Below, piece after piece: positions 25,458 to 35,431 of a DNA stretch of 64,000 nt. The DNA comes from an uncultured Alphaproteobacteria bacterium (GTDB lineage Bacteria; Pseudomonadota; Alphaproteobacteria; HIMB59; GCA-002718135). The translations under genes were made by a program, and so were the position numbers. Numbering within the stretch: position 1 is the stretch's first letter; the number at the start of each line of letters is the position of its first letter. The notes beneath the pieces were generated by a model. The model was not told the DNA's origin. It did no database searches and was given only the letters and a program-made list of their open reading frames with translations. The stretch spans positions 1 to 64,000 of the forward strand of contig CACIXR010000002.1 in NCBI GenBank assembly GCA_902590695.1, written 5' to 3'.

Positions 25458-25937
25458 TTAAATCTTAAATAGTTTAATTTCAAAATCATTTATTTTGTAA
25501 TTGTTGCCTTTAGAAACTATTTTATGACCTTCTTTTTGTAGTATTTTTTTTTGGGCATTAATACCGCCAGGATATTTTTCATTAACATAACCATTAGTTT
25601 TAATAGTTCGCCAATAAGGAGTAACTCTTTTTTTCCCCTCTCTCAATTCCTCTTCTGCTGCTCTAGCAACTACATTAACAAATATCCCAGTTACAATTGG
25701 ACAAGCTGTTGTTGTTTTATATTTTGTAGCAAATTTTTCTCTGATCTGATTAATGGTCATTAATTTTCCTTTGGGTACTTTTTTCATTAAATCATTTACC
25801 TCTAAAGGAGTAGGCATGACAAACTTCCCTATCCCCCAAGATTTTTCTAGCTTCTTAGGAATTGTTTTTATTTTAGGAAAATCCTTTTTATCATTAAGTC
25901 TCTTTCTATACTTAAATGAATCTTCTATTTCTTTCAT
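25458..25937 (-). CDS. Alkyltransferase-like (MGMT-fold) DNA-binding protein without catalytic Cys
   Basis: 159 residues. The C-terminal half matches the winged-helix DNA-binding domain of O6-alkylguanine-DNA alkyltransferases: VPKGKLMTINQIREKF...VVARAAEEE...VTPYWRTIKTNGYV...YPGGINAQKKILQKEGHKI. The PCHRV active-site motif reads PYWRTI, so the acceptor Cys is absent, as in ATL proteins that bind alkylated bases without repairing them. The N-terminal 45 residues are Lys-rich and unlike MGMT. It could bind DNA lesions or other DNA. It lies next to the structured repeat, inside the region bounded by tRNA-Arg sequence. Confidence 0.7.
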   Translation of the reverse strand: MKEIEDSFKYRKRLNDKKDFPKIKTIPKKLEKSWGIGKFVMPTPLEVNDLMKKVPKGKLMTINQIREKFATKYKTTTACPIVTGIFVNVVARAAEEELREGKKRVTPYWRTIKTNGYVNEKYPGGINAQKKILQKEGHKIVSKGNNYKINDFEIKLFKI

Positions 25938-26085
25938 TAGGACAAATTTTTAGGACTCATAAATTAATTATACTCCTCGTAAATCTTTTCTCTTTCTAGT
26001 TTATTCATACCTTTGGTTCGTTCAATAAATTCATTTCTAAGTTCTCGTGTTTTAAATCAGTTTAAGTTGATAACATAGGATTGTT

Positions 26086-26670
26086 TTATTTGTTTTTATT
26101 CAGTAGTTTAATTAATAATTTTGAATATTCTCTGGCATCATCTATGGCTTTATGTGTATGTTTTGTATTATCATGCAATTCTAGAGAGTAATCATCTCTA
26201 CCTATGTCTTTATAATCTTTTTGCAGCACAGCAGCAGCATAGGATTTGATATCAAAGGCTGCTTGTCCATTCTTATCAAAAAAAGGCATAGAGAAAGGAA
26301 TTTTTTCTAATCGTTCTACAAGAAAAGTTTGAATATACCAATTGATCCACATAAAATCTAATGGAGCTGGATGAGCAGCCATAATTCGTGGGGTTGGTAA
26401 CGTAAGAAGCCAATCACCAAATTTGTTCATTCCTTCTTTGGGTGAGACTTGATGATGTTGAGTATATTTTAAAGCTTCTGGCGCTTCTGTTGTAAACCAA
26501 TGCATAGTAGCGGGGTGAGGTTTGGCATTTTCTAGTGGCAAGAAATTAATTTCACATTCTCCAAATTTTTTTCCTGCTTTATTAACGGCTACAGCACCAA
26601 GGCTTATCATAGAATGTGGTCCAGGAATAGGTCCGTCTGCTTCTATGTCACACACAACATAAGTAGTCAT
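26086..26670 (-). CDS. DEDDh-type 3'-5' exonuclease (DnaQ/RNase T-like)
   Basis: About 194 residues from the ATG at 26670 (MTTYVVCDIEADG); the track adds eight residues from a GTG at 26694 with no visible ribosome site. The metal motifs are CDIEADG (DxE, Exo I), MAAHPAPLDFMWINW (Exo II region with Asp) and HTHKAIDDAREYSK (Exo III, H...D). It is likely a stand-alone single-strand or RNA-trimming exonuclease. A stretch of about 150 bp with no supported gene separates it from the ATL-like gene downstream. Confidence 0.82.
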   Translation of the reverse strand: MTTYVVCDIEADGPIPGPHSMISLGAVAVNKAGKKFGECEINFLPLENAKPHPATMHWFTTEAPEALKYTQHHQVSPKEGMNKFGDWLLTLPTPRIMAAHPAPLDFMWINWYIQTFLVERLEKIPFSMPFFDKNGQAAFDIKSYAAAVLQKDYKDIGRDDYSLELHDNTKHTHKAIDDAREYSKLLIKLLNKNK

Positions 26671-26743
26671 AGTTGAATTATTACCACTAACCACGGAGAT
26701 TGTTAAGTGATATGATTATCCAAAAGATTTCATACACGTATAA

Positions 26744-26778
26744 TTGACATTTTAATATAACTATATTACTAGTTATAT
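26744..26778 (+). promoter_or_regulatory. Promoter and operator palindrome for the ArsR/ArsP pair
   Basis: TTGACA at 26744-26749 is a perfect -35 box; 17 bp later TACTAG (26767-26772) could serve as -10. Over the -10 lies a perfect 9-bp inverted repeat, ATATAACTA and TAGTTATAT (26755-26763 / 26770-26778), the typical size for an ArsR/SmtB operator. The arsR ATG follows at 26783 with no Shine-Dalgarno, so the transcript may be nearly leaderless and autorepressed. Confidence 0.7.
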
Positions 26779-26782
26779 CATT

Positions 26783-27100
26783 ATGAAAAAAATTGATTTA
26801 ATAGCTAAGGGATTTAAGGCTATTGGTTCCACTCCACGTTTAGCTGTTTTTTTAGAACTCGTAAAAGCTGGGAACACCGGATTATCGGTTGGAGAAATAC
26901 AAGAGCAGCTAGATATTCCTCTTTCCACGCTTGCTCATCATCTACGATTTTTGGAGAATGCTGAACTCATCCATCAAGAAAAAAAAGGACGATCCATTTT
27001 TACTTACGCAAATTTTCATCAAGCAGAATTACTTGCAAGCTATGTATTAAAGGAATGTTGTCGTAACGAAAAACAAACTCCAAAAAGAAAAACCGCATGA
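26783..27100 (+). CDS. arsR: ArsR-family metalloregulator
   Basis: 105 residues forming a winged-helix repressor: STPRLAVFLELVKAGNTGLSVGEIQEQLDIPLSTLAHHLRFLENAELIHQEKKGR. A vicinal Cys pair (C92-C93, LKECCRN) near the C-terminus resembles the As(III) site of some ArsR subfamilies, although no third Cys is present. Its stop overlaps the permease start by 4 bp, and a palindrome overlaps the promoter, so autoregulation by arsenical or another soft metal is likely. The effector itself is inferred. Confidence 0.88.
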   Translation: MKKIDLIAKGFKAIGSTPRLAVFLELVKAGNTGLSVGEIQEQLDIPLSTLAHHLRFLENAELIHQEKKGRSIFTYANFHQAELLASYVLKECCRNEKQTPKRKTA

Positions 27101-28140
27101 ACTACGCAAACTTCATCTCAGCTAATTTTTTTCATTCAAATTATAAAAAAATCAGATCAGTCTGGTTGATTACCTTATCTATTGTTTTGATTATTGGCAT
27201 CATGGATATAAGTAATTTGCCGTCCATCATCACCAAAGCATTATCTGCTCTAATGGGAACTATTCCTTTTATCTTGATTGCTATTTTATTAATTGCTTCT
27301 CTTAAAGCATCGGGTGCTGAACGTATTATTTCCAAATCGTTTCAAGGAAGAGAAATTAATATGATTTTTTTGTCCACTATAGTTGGCGGGCTTGCCCCTT
27401 TTTGTTCTTGTGAAGTTATTCCATTTATTGCCAGTATGTTAGCATTAGGTGTACCTCTCTCAGCGGTTATGGCATTTTGGTTGTCATCTCCGTTAATAGA
27501 CCCGCCTGCATTATTAATCACTGCCTCTGCGCTTGGCTGGGAATTCGCAATAGCCAAAACTCTCTCAGCTCTCTTTCTAGGTTTATTAGGAGGTTTTGGT
27601 ATTTTTATATTTTCAAAAATGGGATTATTTAGCTCTCCATTAAAAGTAATGAATAATGCACAAAGTTGCTGTTCGGTAAAATCTTTTACGAACAAAACTA
27701 TTTGGAAGTTTTGGCAAGACAAACAACGCATGCAATTTTTCTGGTCTGAGTTTTCCTCAAATGGAATATTTCTACTTAAATGGTTAACACTAGCCTATCT
27801 GCTTGAAGCAATCATGATTATTTATATTCCCACACAACTAATTGGAAGCATCGTGGGAGGAAATGGATTATTTTCTATTGTTGTCGGAGCATTCATCGGT
27901 GTTCCCGCCTACCTGAATTCCTATGCAGCTCCCGCTGTAGTATCAGGATTGCTAGAACAAGGATTAAGTGCAGGTGGGGCATTAGCCTTTCTTGTGGGAG
28001 GTGCTATTTCTAGTATACCAGCTATGACTGCTGTTTGGTCACTGGTCAATAGAGCAACTTTTACGGCATATTTATTTTTTGGTTTAGGAGGCGCTATAAT
28101 GTGCGGTATATTTTTTCAAATATATGCTGTTACTTTTTAG
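27097..28140 (+). CDS. arsP: ArsP/UPF0718-type permease
   Basis: 347 residues with about eight TM helices. The family signature GGLAPFCSCEVIPFIASMLALGVPLSAVMAFWLSSPLIDPPALLI is present, including the CSC cysteines, and a second half repeats the fold (GAFIGVPAYLNSYAAPAVVSGLLEQGLSAGGALAFLVGG). A cytosolic loop carries CCS. Characterised ArsP proteins export trivalent organoarsenicals; other UPF0718 members are uncharacterised. The 4-bp overlap with arsR fixes co-expression. Codon use looks less AT-biased than the following lyase-like gene, which fits acquisition of the pair. Confidence 0.85.
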   Translation: MNYANFISANFFHSNYKKIRSVWLITLSIVLIIGIMDISNLPSIITKALSALMGTIPFILIAILLIASLKASGAERIISKSFQGREINMIFLSTIVGGLAPFCSCEVIPFIASMLALGVPLSAVMAFWLSSPLIDPPALLITASALGWEFAIAKTLSALFLGLLGGFGIFIFSKMGLFSSPLKVMNNAQSCCSVKSFTNKTIWKFWQDKQRMQFFWSEFSSNGIFLLKWLTLAYLLEAIMIIYIPTQLIGSIVGGNGLFSIVVGAFIGVPAYLNSYAAPAVVSGLLEQGLSAGGALAFLVGGAISSIPAMTAVWSLVNRATFTAYLFFGLGGAIMCGIFFQIYAVTF

Positions 28141-28150
28141 TTCTAAAACC

Positions 28151-28238
28151 AACCAAGGAGATTGTTTAGTTCTAATCAGTGTAAAAACATCTAGAATATG
28201 TTAAAATGAATAAATGGTGGTACCATGGTGGTACCATG
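28151..28238 (+). repeat. 88-bp dispersed repeat, copy 1
   Basis: It aligns without gaps to 30347-30434 with about 12 mismatches in 88. Its last part is identical in both copies and contains two tandem 11-bp units ATGGTGGTACC (28214-28235) followed by ATG. The two copies bracket the secreted lyase-like gene and the remnant. They may be 5' ends of a lost integrase or other mobile gene, or a protein-binding iteron; no ORF longer than about 20 codons follows either copy. Confidence 0.75.
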
Positions 28239-28288
28239 CAATAGGGACGTATTATGAAACTAACAAATAAAATAGTTGAACAACATAT

Positions 28289-30070
28289 TTAAAAGCTACA
28301 TATCTCTTTTTTAACAATCTTCCATTGACCATCTAACTTGCCAGTTTTTTTATTACACCAATTATTTTTAAAAGGAAAAACTAAGAAAAGATAATCTTTA
28401 TTATTTTGATTTATTTTACCAAAATATAAATTTTTGTCTAAATTAGAAGGTAATTTATCCTTTGATTTTACTTTTTCTCCACTTAATCTTAGAATATGGG
28501 TAAGTAGTTTATAATCATCTTCATTATAATTCTCAAATTCTTGTAATTGCCAGGTGAATTTCTTTAGATCAATTATTTTATTAAAATTGGTTATTCTACT
28601 TAAAGAACTCTCTGAGCTTTCTAATAGTAAATTTGCATAAATATAAAATTTATTTTTACCCAAAGCGATGAAAGATGGATTATTTGTATTATCCCATTGT
28701 CTATTAGTTGTTTTTTTATTTCCTCCACCAACTATTTTAAAAACATTATTAGTTTTTTGAATAATATAGAGTCCACGTGGGTATGGCTTTTCATCATCTT
28801 TAACAATAATAGAAAGGATATATTTATTATTTTCTATATCATTAATTTTTATAGCAGGATTTTTATTAAATATGTCAATTTGAGAATTTATTATTCCTTT
28901 TTTAGATAAAAAACATTGAGTATTTAATCCCATATGCTGACTATTTGCTTCTTCTAGAAAAGACAAAGGAAAATATTTTGATAGTTTTGTTACATTTTCA
29001 TGATTTGGAAAACGTGAAGCATAAGCATAAAACCAAAGCATACGGCTACCATATCCATTTATTACTTGATTATAATAAGTTAAATCTTTCCAATTTTGAG
29101 TGCGACCCTCTTGTCCAATTAATTCTTTAGCATAGTTGAACATTAAATTTTTATCTGACAATGCATCAGCAAAGAATTTTACGGCATCATGAATATTTTT
29201 ATTATTTTTTTTTGATTTATAGGAATAAAGATCATAACCTTGAATATAATACGCTTCAGCTATTCCAATTATATCATTTAAATTATGAGCATAATACTTC
29301 CAAGAATGTGACCCTCGCACCGCTTCTTTCCATAATGCTCCATCTTTTTTTAAATCATCAATTATAAATTTATAATATTTAGAACCATCAATAAAATCGT
29401 TATTATTGTTTTTTAATATTGAATAAAGAGTTTTTACTTGAATACCTGAAGAAGTATGATTTTGACATCCACCGGTCTCTTTTTTTTCTATGAATTTATC
29501 ATTATGTATACATTGTTTAGTATTCATAGTTTTATGAGATCTATAGGGCTTATATACTTTATCTATCCATTTTAATATTTTATCAAAATCACTACTATTA
29601 ATTTGATTATTAATTTTTAAAACAGACAAAGAATATAAAATAATATCTAAATTATCTTTTGTATTCAAAAGCGTGTTCATAAAGTAAACATCATTTTTAT
29701 TCTTAGTTTTTGTCATATAATTATTTTTTGCTAAATGCAAAATTGCTTCTTTAATATTTTTTGCATCTAAATCACTTTGAGTTTGATAATATTTTGACAT
29801 GTATGAAAAAAGACTGAATGGAATAAAATTCCATTCTTTTATATTTTCATCATCTGTGTTTTTTGGAATCTTCTTATTTAAAAATTGACTAATAGAAATT
29901 GTATTTTTGTTTCTAGATACACAAAGGCTTTTAATTATTTCTTTATTATTTATTTCACTAAACCTTTCATCAATTGATGGAACTAATTTATATGGTTTAT
30001 TAATTATATAATCATCAGCATATAATTTTAGTGAAAAAAAAATAATTAATAAATAAAAGATATTTTTCAT
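28289..30070 (-). CDS. Secreted alginate-lyase-like protein (putative)
   Basis: 593 residues with a signal peptide (MKNIFYLLIIFFSLKLYA|DD). The central part resembles (alpha/alpha)-toroid alginate lyases: CQNHTSSGIQVKTLYSILK can match the NNH active-site region, and KKDGALWKEAVRGSHSWKYYAHNL the DG...E..R.....Y motif. The C-terminal 170 residues are beta-rich and unassigned. It is very AT-rich and Asn/Lys-heavy compared with neighbours. Both 88-bp repeats lie just outside it, so it looks like cargo. Family assignment is from motif resemblance only; a polysaccharide-related secreted enzyme is the safer call. Confidence 0.5.
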   Translation of the reverse strand: MKNIFYLLIIFFSLKLYADDYIINKPYKLVPSIDERFSEINNKEIIKSLCVSRNKNTISISQFLNKKIPKNTDDENIKEWNFIPFSLFSYMSKYYQTQSDLDAKNIKEAILHLAKNNYMTKTKNKNDVYFMNTLLNTKDNLDIILYSLSVLKINNQINSSDFDKILKWIDKVYKPYRSHKTMNTKQCIHNDKFIEKKETGGCQNHTSSGIQVKTLYSILKNNNNDFIDGSKYYKFIIDDLKKDGALWKEAVRGSHSWKYYAHNLNDIIGIAEAYYIQGYDLYSYKSKKNNKNIHDAVKFFADALSDKNLMFNYAKELIGQEGRTQNWKDLTYYNQVINGYGSRMLWFYAYASRFPNHENVTKLSKYFPLSFLEEANSQHMGLNTQCFLSKKGIINSQIDIFNKNPAIKINDIENNKYILSIIVKDDEKPYPRGLYIIQKTNNVFKIVGGGNKKTTNRQWDNTNNPSFIALGKNKFYIYANLLLESSESSLSRITNFNKIIDLKKFTWQLQEFENYNEDDYKLLTHILRLSGEKVKSKDKLPSNLDKNLYFGKINQNNKDYLFLVFPFKNNWCNKKTGKLDGQWKIVKKEICSF

Positions 30071-30096
30071 TAAATAACTTTTAGAACAAAAAAAAA

Positions 30097-30264
30097 TTAA
30101 ATTATTATTACAAAATTGTAGTTATATATTTTACCAACAATAAAAAGTCCTGTTGAAACGGAAAACACTATTCCAATAGCATAAATTAAAGTCCCTATTC
30201 CTACTTCACTAAGCTCTAGAGAAGTTCTAATTAAAGCAAAATTTATCACTATTGCAAAGAGTAT
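30097..30264 (-). pseudogene. C-terminal remnant of a membrane protein
   Basis: A 55-codon open stretch without a start codon ends at the stop at 30097. It reads as a membrane-protein tail (FAIVINFALIRTSLELSEVG then GTLIYAIGIVFSVSTGLFIVG, ending KIYNYN). A TAA lies directly upstream in frame, so the rest of the gene is missing. The parent family is not identified. It sits in the 412-bp gap between the lyase-like gene and tRNA-Arg, consistent with gene decay at an insertion hot spot. Confidence 0.4.
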
Positions 30265-30346
30265 TTAGTGAACACTCTACTAAACATTCTTCATATTTAA
30301 ATTTAAATAGGTTCACTGTCTTAACCTATTAATTTATCCCATCACT

Positions 30347-30434
30347 AACTAAAGAAATTGTTCAGTTCTAATAAGTGTAAAATTAATTGAAATATGTTAA
30401 AATAAATAAATGGTGGTACCATGGTGGTACCATG
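30347..30434 (+). repeat. 88-bp dispersed repeat, copy 2
   Basis: The partner of 28151-28238, same orientation and equal length, ending 48 bp before the intact tRNA-Arg. The tandem ATGGTGGTACC units (30410-30431) are perfectly conserved while an 8-bp block in the middle has diverged. The rest of the 30071-30482 gap holds only the membrane-protein remnant and AT-rich sequence. Confidence 0.75.
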
Positions 30435-30482
30435 AACATTGTATGTTCAATAGTAAGTTGATAAAAGGTTGAAAAATAAGAA

Positions 30483-30559
30483 GCGCCTGTAGCTCAATTG
30501 GATAGAGCGTATGACTACGGATCATAAGGTTAGGAGTTCGACTCTTCTCAGGCGCGCCA
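30483..30559 (+). tRNA. tRNA-Arg (ACG)
   Basis: Acceptor GCGCCTG/CAGGCGC, D-arm GCTC...GAGC, anticodon arm TATGA-CTACGGA-TCATA with anticodon ACG, T-arm AGGAG-TTCGACT-CTTCT, discriminator G and encoded CCA. Its first 15 bases plus two upstream bases recur at 25297-25313, marking this gene as a likely integration target. Confidence 0.96.
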
Positions 30560-30615
30560 AAAATTAAATGTTATTATATAAATTTAGTCAAATCTGTATT
30601 AATTAAGTAAATAAA

Positions 30616-31638
30616 ATGATTACTGATATTAATTCTAGAAAAATAAAAAGTGATAATCATTTATCAAATTTATTTATTAACGCAAATTTCAGTAATCTAT
30701 CAATTAATTGTAATATACTTAAAGGTAACTTTTTTTCTGATTCATTTTACTATTTTCCAATTACAGAGAATAATGAAACATTTTCATCGTTATTTGCCAG
30801 AGATCTTAACAATATTTCTCATTTTTATTCACAAAAATTTTTTGATAATTTTAAAGATAATAAGAATTCATTAAAAAAGTTTAACGAATTATATGTTCTT
30901 GGATCAAATGCGGGTAATAATTATTATTCAAATTTACTACAATTTCTTCCAAGGATTTTTTTTAATAAAAAAACAAATCTAAAACTAGCAATTCATAGAA
31001 ATTCATCAAATAAATATAGAAACTTTATTGGAAGTATTTTAAATTCTCTAAATATTGAATTTATATTTGTGTTTCTAGACGACGATTTTTATCATTTTAT
31101 AGATTCTGAATTTCCTCAGTTTTTGAGCATGAAGGATTCAATTGAAATGTTAAAAAAATTTATAAATCCAAAAACTAATGTAGAAATTAGTAAAAAAATA
31201 TATGTAACAAGAGAAGGATCTAGTTATAGAAAAATTTTAAATGAAGGTGATGTTATCACTATTTTGAGAGAAAGGGGATATAAGGTTATTAATCCTCAAT
31301 TGTATGAAATAAATGAGCAAATAGAAATCTTTTCAAATGCTGAAAAAATCATTGCCCCACATGGATCTAATTTAGCAAATATAATTTTTTGCAAACCCGG
31401 AACTGAAATTTTTGAGATTACACCATCTTTTAAAGATAACGAAAAAATTCTTGAAGACAGATATTTAAATTTATCTCTAATCAATAATCTTAAGCATAAT
31501 AAAATTGTTTCTGATACAGTTAATCTTGAAAATCATTCTAATTTAGCAAAAAAATATATTCACAAAAATGTTTTGTCACAAAGCAATTACTATAAAAATC
31601 TAATTGTTAAAATTCAGGAGCTAGGTAATATAATTTAA
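30616..31638 (+). CDS. Glycosyltransferase family 61 (DUF563) protein
   Basis: 340 residues. The C-terminal third has the GT61 signature: IYVTREGSSYRKILNEGDVITILRERGYKVI, then EQIEIFSNAEKIIAPHGSNLANIIFCKPGTEIFEI. No signal peptide or TM helix is apparent, so it is cytosolic and probably modifies an exopolysaccharide or lipopolysaccharide precursor. It starts 57 bp after tRNA-Arg and ends 1 bp from the convergent S49 peptidase gene. Its AT-rich, Asn-rich composition resembles the lyase-like gene across the tRNA, suggesting a shared surface-polysaccharide accessory locus. Confidence 0.82.
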   Translation: MITDINSRKIKSDNHLSNLFINANFSNLSINCNILKGNFFSDSFYYFPITENNETFSSLFARDLNNISHFYSQKFFDNFKDNKNSLKKFNELYVLGSNAGNNYYSNLLQFLPRIFFNKKTNLKLAIHRNSSNKYRNFIGSILNSLNIEFIFVFLDDDFYHFIDSEFPQFLSMKDSIEMLKKFINPKTNVEISKKIYVTREGSSYRKILNEGDVITILRERGYKVINPQLYEINEQIEIFSNAEKIIAPHGSNLANIIFCKPGTEIFEITPSFKDNEKILEDRYLNLSLINNLKHNKIVSDTVNLENHSNLAKKYIHKNVLSQSNYYKNLIVKIQELGNII

Positions 31639-31639
31639 C

Positions 31640-32671
31640 CTAACAATTTTTTAAAAAAACTGGAATTACAACACTAATATTAGTTTCTAAATTTCTGCAA
31701 ATGTTTTCAAGTGAATATTTATTATTAGTTTGATCTTCGTACTTAACTAATAAGTTTGATATAATTGAATTGCTTACTTTATTTTCATAAATTTTGTAAT
31801 CTTCAAATTTATTTTCCTTTATTATTAATTCGATAAGTGTTTCGTAATTTAAAATATCGTCAATCAAAAAATTATTTTTTGCCTGATTACTACTATAGAT
31901 TAAAGCTCCAATATTAGTTTTTAAATTTGAAATTTCAATTTTACGACTTTTTGAAACTTTTGTTATAAAATCAGTATAAACATCATCAACGATATTTTGT
32001 AAGTGTTTGATTTCATCACTTTTAGGTCGTCTAAATGGATTAAACAAATCTTTTCCTTCTCCAGCATTCTGGTTAAAAACTTCTATTCCTTCTTTAGTTT
32101 CAATTGTCTGACCGAAAATTCCTGAAGATAGACTTGTCGGTGTATTATAGTAAAACCAACTTGGCCCACTGACTCCTATGCTACCAATAATAGATCCATA
32201 TGACGCAAATATCTTATCAGCTGTAGTTGCAACCCAATATCCACCAGATGCTAAAATTTCTTTTGTAAAAAAATATACTTTAGTGTTTGTACTTTTCTTA
32301 AATTCATAAATCATTTGTTCTAATTCAGCAGTAGCGCTTACTGTTCCCCCTGGAGAATTAATGTTTATAATTAGAACCTTGATTTGAAGTTCTTTTAATT
32401 CTTCTAAATAAGATTTTACCTGTGAAGGATTGATATAATCGTAAAGATTATTTCCTAAAATATTACTGTTATTATTAAATATAGGTCCATTTAAATTAAT
32501 ATTAGCTATAATATTATTTGAGCTAGGTATGCCATCAGTCATTACAAACTGTTTTTTTTCCAGCTCATTAGAAAAATAAAGTACAAAATTAATAATTATT
32601 AAAAAAATTAATAACGCACTCAAAAAACCAAGAGTTCTAAAAAAAACATTGAAAAATAACATTTTTTTCAA
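31640..32671 (-). CDS. sppA: S49 family signal peptide peptidase (SppA-like)
   Basis: 343 residues with one N-terminal TM helix (about 10-32). The S49 core is IININSPGGTVSATAELEQMI, the nucleophile region EILASGGYWVATTADKIFA and YGSIIGSIGVSGPSWFYY; the catalytic Lys probably lies in the C-terminal half (KVSKSRKIEI). The length suits the single-domain SppA/SohB-like form that assembles as an oligomer. It would degrade leftover signal peptides or misfolded membrane peptides. It is transcribed away from groES. Confidence 0.88.
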   Translation of the reverse strand: MKKMLFFNVFFRTLGFLSALLIFLIIINFVLYFSNELEKKQFVMTDGIPSSNNIIANINLNGPIFNNNSNILGNNLYDYINPSQVKSYLEELKELQIKVLIININSPGGTVSATAELEQMIYEFKKSTNTKVYFFTKEILASGGYWVATTADKIFASYGSIIGSIGVSGPSWFYYNTPTSLSSGIFGQTIETKEGIEVFNQNAGEGKDLFNPFRRPKSDEIKHLQNIVDDVYTDFITKVSKSRKIEISNLKTNIGALIYSSNQAKNNFLIDDILNYETLIELIIKENKFEDYKIYENKVSNSIISNLLVKYEDQTNNKYSLENICRNLETNISVVIPVFLKNC

Positions 32672-32744
32672 AATATCATAAGTTTGACTAATTCGAATTT
32701 TTTTTTGTTTTCTTCTTGAATAGACTTCAATAATGCTTAAATAA

Positions 32745-32771
32745 CTAGCACTCTCATAATGAGAGTGCTAA
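32745..32771 (+). promoter_or_regulatory. CIRCE operator (HrcA site) of groESL
   Basis: CTAGCACTC-N9-GAGTGCTAA matches the CIRCE consensus TTAGCACTC-N9-GAGTGCTAA at 17 of 18 positions and lies 43 bp before groES. A plausible promoter, TTGAAT at 32716 and TAAATA at 32738, sits directly upstream so that the operator covers the expected start. HrcA repression released by heat or unfolded protein is therefore predicted; hrcA is not in the window. Confidence 0.95.
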
Positions 32772-32813
32772 TAAAAAATTATTTAATTTCAATTAGTTAA
32801 CAAAAGAGGAAAT

Positions 32814-33119
32814 ATGAAATTTAGACCTTTACATGACAGGGTTTTAGTCAAAAGAGTAGACTCTGATCAAAAAACAGCAGGGGGAATAATTATCCCTGAT
32901 ACCGCCCAAGAAAAACCAATGGAAGGTGAAGTATTAGAAGTTGGTTCTGGAGCAAGAGATGAAACAGGAAAACTAGTACCTTTGGATGTCAAAAAAGGTG
33001 ATAAAATACTTTTTGGAAAATGGTCTGGTACTGAAGTAAAAATGAATGGTGAAGACTTTCTGATAATGAAAGAGTCTGACATCATGGGAATTATAACTTC
33101 AGGTAAGAAAAAGAAATAG
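32814..33119 (+). CDS. groES: Co-chaperonin GroES
   Basis: 101 residues with the canonical start [14 protein letters not shown], the mobile loop [23 protein letters not shown], and the end [15 protein letters not shown]. It forms the heptameric lid for GroEL. A strong ribosome site (AGAGGA) precedes the ATG, and the CIRCE operator sits upstream. The groL start is 21 bp downstream with its own AGAGGA. Confidence 0.98.
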   Translation: MKFRPLHDRVLVKRVDSDQKTAGGIIIPDTAQEKPMEGEVLEVGSGARDETGKLVPLDVKKGDKILFGKWSGTEVKMNGEDFLIMKESDIMGIITSGKKKK

Positions 33120-33122
33120 TAA

Positions 33123-34817
<1,695 letters not shown>

Positions 34818-34843
34818 TTTTTAATAAAATAATTCTGATAAGA

Positions 34844-34870
34844 GGGCAAATTTATTTGCCCTTTTTTTTT
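34844..34870 (+). terminator. Intrinsic terminator of groESL
   Basis: GGGCAAA-TTTA-TTTGCCC forms a 7-bp stem with a 4-nt loop, directly followed by nine T residues. It lies 27 bp after the groL stop and also separates groL from the convergent GPx gene. Confidence 0.95.
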
Positions 34871-35405
34871 AAATTAATCGATCTATTAGATTTGTAATTT
34901 TTGTACTATCTGGTTTAGTCATAGAAGACCAAGATTTAACGAGTTGTCCATTTCTATCAAAAAGATATTTATAAAAGTTCCACTTTGGCTTTTCGTTATA
35001 CTTTTCCTCAATCCAGGCATAAATTGGATGAGCACTACTTCCTTTAACATCCATTGGCGATGAAGTAACAAAACCTACTCCATAGTTAACTAAACATATT
35101 TTTTTTATATCTTCAGTATCTGAATATTCTTGATTGAAGGAATTGCTCGTAGTGGCTATTATTGTTAAATCACTTTTTCTGTAGTCTAAAAATAAATTTT
35201 GAAGATCTTCATACTGTGGAGTGAAACCACATCTTGAAGCTGTATTTACTATTAATATTGGCTTACCTGCAAACTTCTCTAAAATTACTTGATTGCCGTC
35301 TATATCTTCAAATGAAAAATCGTATAAATTCACAGTTTCATTTGCTAATAAAGTATTCTTTAAGTTAAGCATAATCAAAAAAACAAGTAAAAATTTAATT
35401 TTCAT
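34869..35405 (-). CDS. Glutathione-peroxidase-like thiol peroxidase
   Basis: 178 residues with an N-terminal signal or hydrophobic segment (KIKFLLVFLIMLNLKNTLLANE). The peroxidatic Cys is in NTASRCGFTPQYEDLQ and the conserved WNF motif in KPKWNFYKYL. The usual NQFGGQEP loop reads NSFNQEYSD, so the Gln of the classical tetrad is replaced by Ser, a change I would expect to alter but not remove activity. A further Cys (KKIC) could act as the resolving residue with thioredoxin. It is probably periplasmic, reducing peroxides. Confidence 0.85.
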   Translation of the reverse strand: MKIKFLLVFLIMLNLKNTLLANETVNLYDFSFEDIDGNQVILEKFAGKPILIVNTASRCGFTPQYEDLQNLFLDYRKSDLTIIATTSNSFNQEYSDTEDIKKICLVNYGVGFVTSSPMDVKGSSAHPIYAWIEEKYNEKPKWNFYKYLFDRNGQLVKSWSSMTKPDSTKITNLIDRLI

Positions 35406-35431
35406 GTTAGTGAGTACTAAATATATCTCTT

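Noticed and set aside
25977-26050. Short minus-strand reading frame ending KLEREKIYEEYN between the ATL-like and exonuclease genes
   Set aside because: Only 15 codons after the Met; no ribosome site or recognisable family.
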